NCBI GenBank assembly: GCA_040882285.1
Contig: JBBEBQ010000006.1
Location: 1-64,000, forward strand
DNA from: Gemmatimonadaceae bacterium
GTDB lineage: Bacteria; Gemmatimonadota; Gemmatimonadetes; Gemmatimonadales; Gemmatimonadaceae
Reading direction: 5' to 3'
DNA length: 64,000 nucleotides
Shown here: positions 60,421 to 64,000 of the stretch, piece after piece
Numbering within the stretch: the stretch's first letter is position 1
Layout: every line of letters starts with the position of its first letter
Made by a program: the position numbers and the translations under genes
The notes under the pieces: generated by a model
The model's input: the letters and a program-made list of their open reading frames with translations, nothing else
Databases searched by the model: none
Told to the model about the DNA's origin: nothing

Positions 60421-61752
60421 ATGGCCACGGCTGCCACCCCCTCGCATACAACGCGTTCGCTGTTCGCGGACCGCGTCGCGATGATCGATACGGAGAACGC
60501 GTTCAAGGTCGGCCCGTTCATCAAGGAGGTCGAGGACGCCGGGCACCAGGTGGTGCGCTGCAACCTCGGCGAGCCCGACTTTCCGCTCCCGCGGCACATC
60601 GCCGAGGAAGTGAAGCGGCAGATAGACAACGACAACACGCACTACACCGATCCGCAAGGCATGCTCCCGCTGCGCGAAGCGATCGCGCACACAATGGGCG
60701 AGGCGCGCGGGCTCCGCATCACGCCGGACCGCGTCGTGGTCTTTCCCGGCGCCAAGCCGCCCATCGGATTCTCGCAGCAGACGTACTGCAACGCGGGCGA
60801 CGAGATCATCTATCCGAGCCCCGGCTTTCCGATCTACGAATCGTTCGTCCGCTACATCGGAGCCACCGCGGTCCCGCTCCACCTCGAAGAGAGCACGGGC
60901 TTCAACTTCCGCGGCTCGGATCTCGACCGCCTCGTCACCGAGCGCACGAAGCTCATCTACCTCAACTCCCCCTCGAACCCCACCGGCGGAGTAGCCAGCC
61001 GGGCGCGGCTCGAGGAGATCGCACACGTAGTTCTCTCGAAGACCGCGCCCGACGTCCGCGTGTACTCGGACGAGGTGTACGAGCGGATCGTCTTCGACGG
61101 CGGGAAGCACGAGTCGATCGCGTCGGTTCCGGGAATGGAAGAGCGCACGATCCTCGTGTCGGGCGTCTCGAAGTCGTACTCCTGGACGGGCGGCCGGATC
61201 GGCTGGGCAGTCTTTCCGACGGCGCGCGAAGCGGCTGTCTTCAAGAACCTGAACATCAACTATTTCTCGTGCGTTCCCGGCTACAACCAGATGGGCGCCA
61301 AAGTCGCGCTGGAATCGCCGGAGAGCGACGTCGCCATCGCCGAGATGGTGGCGGCGTTCTCGCAGCGGCGTGACGTCGTCGTCGCGGCGCTGAACGCGAT
61401 CGACGGCATTCGCTGCCAGAACCCGAAGGGCGCCTTCTACGTCTTCCCGAACATCGCCGGCGTGTGCGAGAGCCTGGGCGCGATCGAGGCCCACGCAGCC
61501 CTGCCGCCCGCGATGCGCGACGCCACGAGTCCGGCAACGCTCTTTCAGCGGTTCCTGCTCTTCAGGCACCACGTGGCGACGCTCGACCGGAAGTCGTTCG
61601 GCCGGCTCGGCAGCGAGGGCAAGCACTACCTGCGGCTCTCGATCGCGACCTCGCTCCAGCAGCTCCAGCTGGGAATGGAACGGATCGAGCGGGCGAGCCG
61701 GGACGCCGACGGCTTCCGCGCGTTCGTGAAGGAGGGGCGCAACCTGTGCTGA
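60421..61752 (+). CDS. PLP-dependent class I/II aminotransferase
   Basis: 443 residues, fold type I. NLGEPDFPLPRHI, THYTDPQGMLPLREAIA, LNSPSNPTGGVASRA, and the PLP lysine in SGVSKSYSWTGGRIGW are the AspAT-family blocks. The first ~20 residues are variable. Could transaminate aspartate, aromatic or branched amino acids; residues around the lysine do not settle it. Stop overlaps the next gene's start region. Confidence 0.92.
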   Translation: MATAATPSHTTRSLFADRVAMIDTENAFKVGPFIKEVEDAGHQVVRCNLGEPDFPLPRHIAEEVKRQIDNDNTHYTDPQGMLPLREAIAHTMGEARGLRITPDRVVVFPGAKPPIGFSQQTYCNAGDEIIYPSPGFPIYESFVRYIGATAVPLHLEESTGFNFRGSDLDRLVTERTKLIYLNSPSNPTGGVASRARLEEIAHVVLSKTAPDVRVYSDEVYERIVFDGGKHESIASVPGMEERTILVSGVSKSYSWTGGRIGWAVFPTAREAAVFKNLNINYFSCVPGYNQMGAKVALESPESDVAIAEMVAAFSQRRDVVVAALNAIDGIRCQNPKGAFYVFPNIAGVCESLGAIEAHAALPPAMRDATSPATLFQRFLLFRHHVATLDRKSFGRLGSEGKHYLRLSIATSLQQLQLGMERIERASRDADGFRAFVKEGRNLC

Positions 61753-64000
61753 CAGCTACGGTGGACCCGCTTCGAATCGCGTCGCGGCAGATGCTCAGGA
61801 ACGGCGGCTCGCCGGTTCCGTTCGGCGCGCGCCGGAGCCGCTGGATCTGCATCGGCCAGGACACGCCCGGGCCGCTGAGCGAGCAGGAAGTCGAGGCGTT
61901 CGAGCTGCTCGACTCGATCTACCGCGCGCTCTGCGCGATGATGTACAACTACGTTCCGACCTCGGGGCACCCCGGCGGATCGATCTCGTCGGGACGGTTC
62001 GTGGCCGCGTTGCTGTTCGACGCGATGGATTACGATTTCTCCGACCCGCTGTGCGAGCGCGCGGACATCATATCCTACGCGGCCGGCCACAAGGCGCTCG
62101 GTCTGTACTCCATGTGGGCGCTCAGGAACGAGATCATCCGCATCGGCGACGCGTCGCTGCTGCCGTCCGACGTCGCCCTGCAGCTGCGCCTTGAGGACCT
62201 GCTCGGCTTCCGCCGGAATCCGGCCGGACCCGCGCCGCTCGCGCGCTCGTTCGCGTCGAAGCCGCTGGACGGGCACCCGACGCCGGCGACTCCGTTCGTG
62301 CGGCTTGCGACCGGTGCGTCGGGAGTCGGACTCGCGTCGTCCATCGGACTCGCGTTCGCCGCGGCCGACTGCTACCCGGACGATCCTCCGCGCGTGCACA
62401 TCGTGGAAGGCGAGGGCGGCCTGACGCCGGGACGCGTCGCCGAAGCGCTCGCCGCCGCGGGCACCGCCTCGCTCGGCAACGTCGTCGTGCATCTCGACTG
62501 GAATCAGGCGTCGATCGATTCCGATCATGTCACGCGCGAAGGCGTGACTCCCGGCGACTACGTGCAGTGGACGCCGGGCGAGCTGTTCTACCTCAACGAC
62601 TGGAACGTCATCTCCGTTCCGGACGGCACCAGCTTCCAGCAGATCGTGGCCGCGCAGCGAGCCGCGCTCAGCATCGACAACGGCCAGCCGACTGCGATCA
62701 TCTATCGCACGACCAAGGGCTGGCGGTACGGCATCGAAGGCCGCGCCTCACACGGCGCGGGGCACAAGCTGTGCGCGGCGGGCTTCTACGAGGCCATGTC
62801 GCCGCTGTTCCCGGAGAGCCCCGCTGGTCTGCCGGCGTGCGATCCGGCGAATCCTCGCTGCGGCGCCGGCGCGCGCCCCGAGATCGTCGAAGGATGCTAC
62901 TGGCAGGCGCTGTCCGCGATCGGTAAAGCGCTGGCGGAGAACCGGCAGCTCGTAGCGCGAATGGTCGAGCGCATAGCGGCGGCCCGCGAGCGGCTGTACG
63001 ACCGCGGCAGACGCCTCTCGAAGTCGTCGCCGGACATTCTCCGAGTGTTCGCGCTGGCGCAGGAGGACGGTCCGCCGGCGTCGCTCGAGCTCGCGCCGGG
63101 CACGGCTACGACGCTGCGCGGCCAGCTCGGCAAGGTGTTCGGCTATCTCAACCGCGAGAGCCACGGCGCGCTGTTCATATCCGCCGCGGATCTGCTCGGC
63201 TCGACGAGCCTGAACGAAGCGACCGTTGGTCTGGCGCCGGGCTACTTCAACGCGCGCACCAACCCCGCGTCCCGCACGCTCGCTCTTGGCGGAATCTGCG
63301 AGGACGCCACGGCCGGAATACTGTCCGGCGTCTCCACGTTCGGGCACCACATCGGAGTGGGCTCGTCCTACGCCGCTTTCATCGCGCCGCTCGGACACAT
63401 CGCCGCCCGGCTCCACGCCATCGGAAACCAGGCGCGGCAGGCGATCGACCCCGGTCCATATCGCCCGTTCATACTCGTCTGCGCGCACGCGGGACTGAAG
63501 ACCGGCGAGGACGGACCGACGCACGCCGATCCGCAGCCGCTGCAGCTGTTGCAGGAGAACTTCCCGACGGGGGCGATGATCACGCTCACCCCGTGGGAGC
63601 CGCAGGAGATCTGGCCGCTCATGGCCGCGGCGCTGCGCAGCTCGCCGGCGGTCATCGCGCCGTTCGTCAGCCGCCCCACCGAGCTCGTGCCGGACAGGAA
63701 GGCGCTCGGCCTCGCGCCGGCGTCGGATGCGGTGCAGGGCGTGTACAAGCTGCTGAGCGCGAACGGGAAGCGCGAAGGGTCGATAGTCTTGCAGGAGTCC
63801 GGCGTCGCGTACGCCTTCGTCGAGCAGACGCTCCCGCTGCTCGCCGCGTGGGGAATCAATCTCGACGTGTACTACGTCGCGAGCGCGGAGCTGTTCGATC
63901 TGCGCTCACCGCTGGAGCGCGAGGAGGTGTTCCCCGAGCGGGTCGCGATGGAGGCGATGGGACTGACCGGGTTCACGCTCCCGACGATGTACCGCTGGAT
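61746..64000 (+). CDS. Transketolase-family enzyme, 3' end outside the window
   Basis: At least 751 codons, open to the window edge. Start GTG 61746 (or GTG 61761), overlapping the aminotransferase stop. Thiamine-diphosphate enzyme blocks: YVPTSGHPGGSISSGRFVAA (~60-80), SYAAGHKALGLYSMW, IVEGEGGLTPGR where the usual GDG is GEG, and HLDWNQASIDSD. The second pyrimidine-binding domain begins near RGQLGKVFGYLNRES and includes GICEDATAGILSGVSTFGHH. Full length would exceed the ~660 residues of classical transketolase, so a divergent or specialised member is likely. Confidence 0.85.
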   Translation, partial: MLTATVDPLRIASRQMLRNGGSPVPFGARRSRWICIGQDTPGPLSEQEVEAFELLDSIYRALCAMMYNYVPTSGHPGGSISSGRFVAALLFDAMDYDFSDPLCERADIISYAAGHKALGLYSMWALRNEIIRIGDASLLPSDVALQLRLEDLLGFRRNPAGPAPLARSFASKPLDGHPTPATPFVRLATGASGVGLASSIGLAFAAADCYPDDPPRVHIVEGEGGLTPGRVAEALAAAGTASLGNVVVHLDWNQASIDSDHVTREGVTPGDYVQWTPGELFYLNDWNVISVPDGTSFQQIVAAQRAALSIDNGQPTAIIYRTTKGWRYGIEGRASHGAGHKLCAAGFYEAMSPLFPESPAGLPACDPANPRCGAGARPEIVEGCYWQALSAIGKALAENRQLVARMVERIAAARERLYDRGRRLSKSSPDILRVFALAQEDGPPASLELAPGTATTLRGQLGKVFGYLNRESHGALFISAADLLGSTSLNEATVGLAPGYFNARTNPASRTLALGGICEDATAGILSGVSTFGHHIGVGSSYAAFIAPLGHIAARLHAIGNQARQAIDPGPYRPFILVCAHAGLKTGEDGPTHADPQPLQLLQENFPTGAMITLTPWEPQEIWPLMAAALRSSPAVIAPFVSRPTELVPDRKALGLAPASDAVQGVYKLLSANGKREGSIVLQESGVAYAFVEQTLPLLAAWGINLDVYYVASAELFDLRSPLEREEVFPERVAMEAMGLTGFTLPTMYRW

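Overview
The window reads as a high-GC bacterial chromosome, most likely a Gemmatimonadota (Gemmatimonas-like) genome. That is an inference from overall gene content (pyrR-pyrB-pyrC, a Bat/MoxR operon, bshA, several plug-only and carboxypeptidase-regulatory-like outer-envelope proteins, CIRCE-controlled groESL) and not from a marker gene. The first ~13.6 kb differ: codon usage is visibly more AT-rich, especially 2.0-8.9 kb, and this is an integrated genomic island.

Island (about 19-13651). The window opens inside a tRNA-Ser(GGA) gene whose 3' end is repeated at 12715-12772 and 13596-13651. A tyrosine recombinase, an Xis-like HTH protein and a small coiled-coil protein form a leftward operon next to the tRNA. 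Then comes a defence block: an XRE controller protein, an HNN-type nuclease in ATGA overlap with it, a convergent HsdM-like adenine methylase carrying its own specificity domain, a 73-residue protein, and a Z1-family ATPase with an N-terminal helix-turn-helix. A second part holds RmuC and a Cas4-like/DEDD nuclease fusion (DUF2779). The right end is a DUF433/DUF5615 toxin-antitoxin pair enclosed by two gap-free 186-bp direct repeats, each ending in the tRNA 3' sequence. A further relic of the same repeat lies at 9183-9269. The tRNA gene's apparent original terminator is left at 13657-13688, beyond the last repeat.

Core chromosome (13.8-64 kb). In order: a metzincin-like Ig-domain lipoprotein and a DUF6438 lipoprotein; PEP carboxylase; an SDR, DAACS symporter, MHS/MFS transporter and class A beta-lactamase-like operon; a truncated HigB with an intact HigA; pyrR-pyrB-pyrC plus a zinc-ribbon coiled-coil protein; rpsT; an M50-like protease with scpA-scpB and an RsuA-type pseudouridine synthase; a MoxR-DUF58-BatD-BatA-BatB/C operon; mutL-miaA-bshA-uppP-birA-coaX, tightly overlapping; a betaine/choline-type ABC importer with solute-binding and permease domains fused; envelope lipoproteins, a PHP hydrolase and membrane proteins; a leftward run with DinB, a serine/threonine-kinase fragment, an SGNH hydrolase and proline dehydrogenase; a complete HigBA module; groES-groEL behind a textbook promoter and CIRCE; and an aminotransferase followed by a transketolase cut by the window end.

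Several intergenic regions carry short repeats phased at exactly 7 bp, often as inverted arms forming long hairpins. They sit at gene boundaries and seem to be a dispersed element family of this genome. All domain assignments come from reading the sequence; no database search was run.
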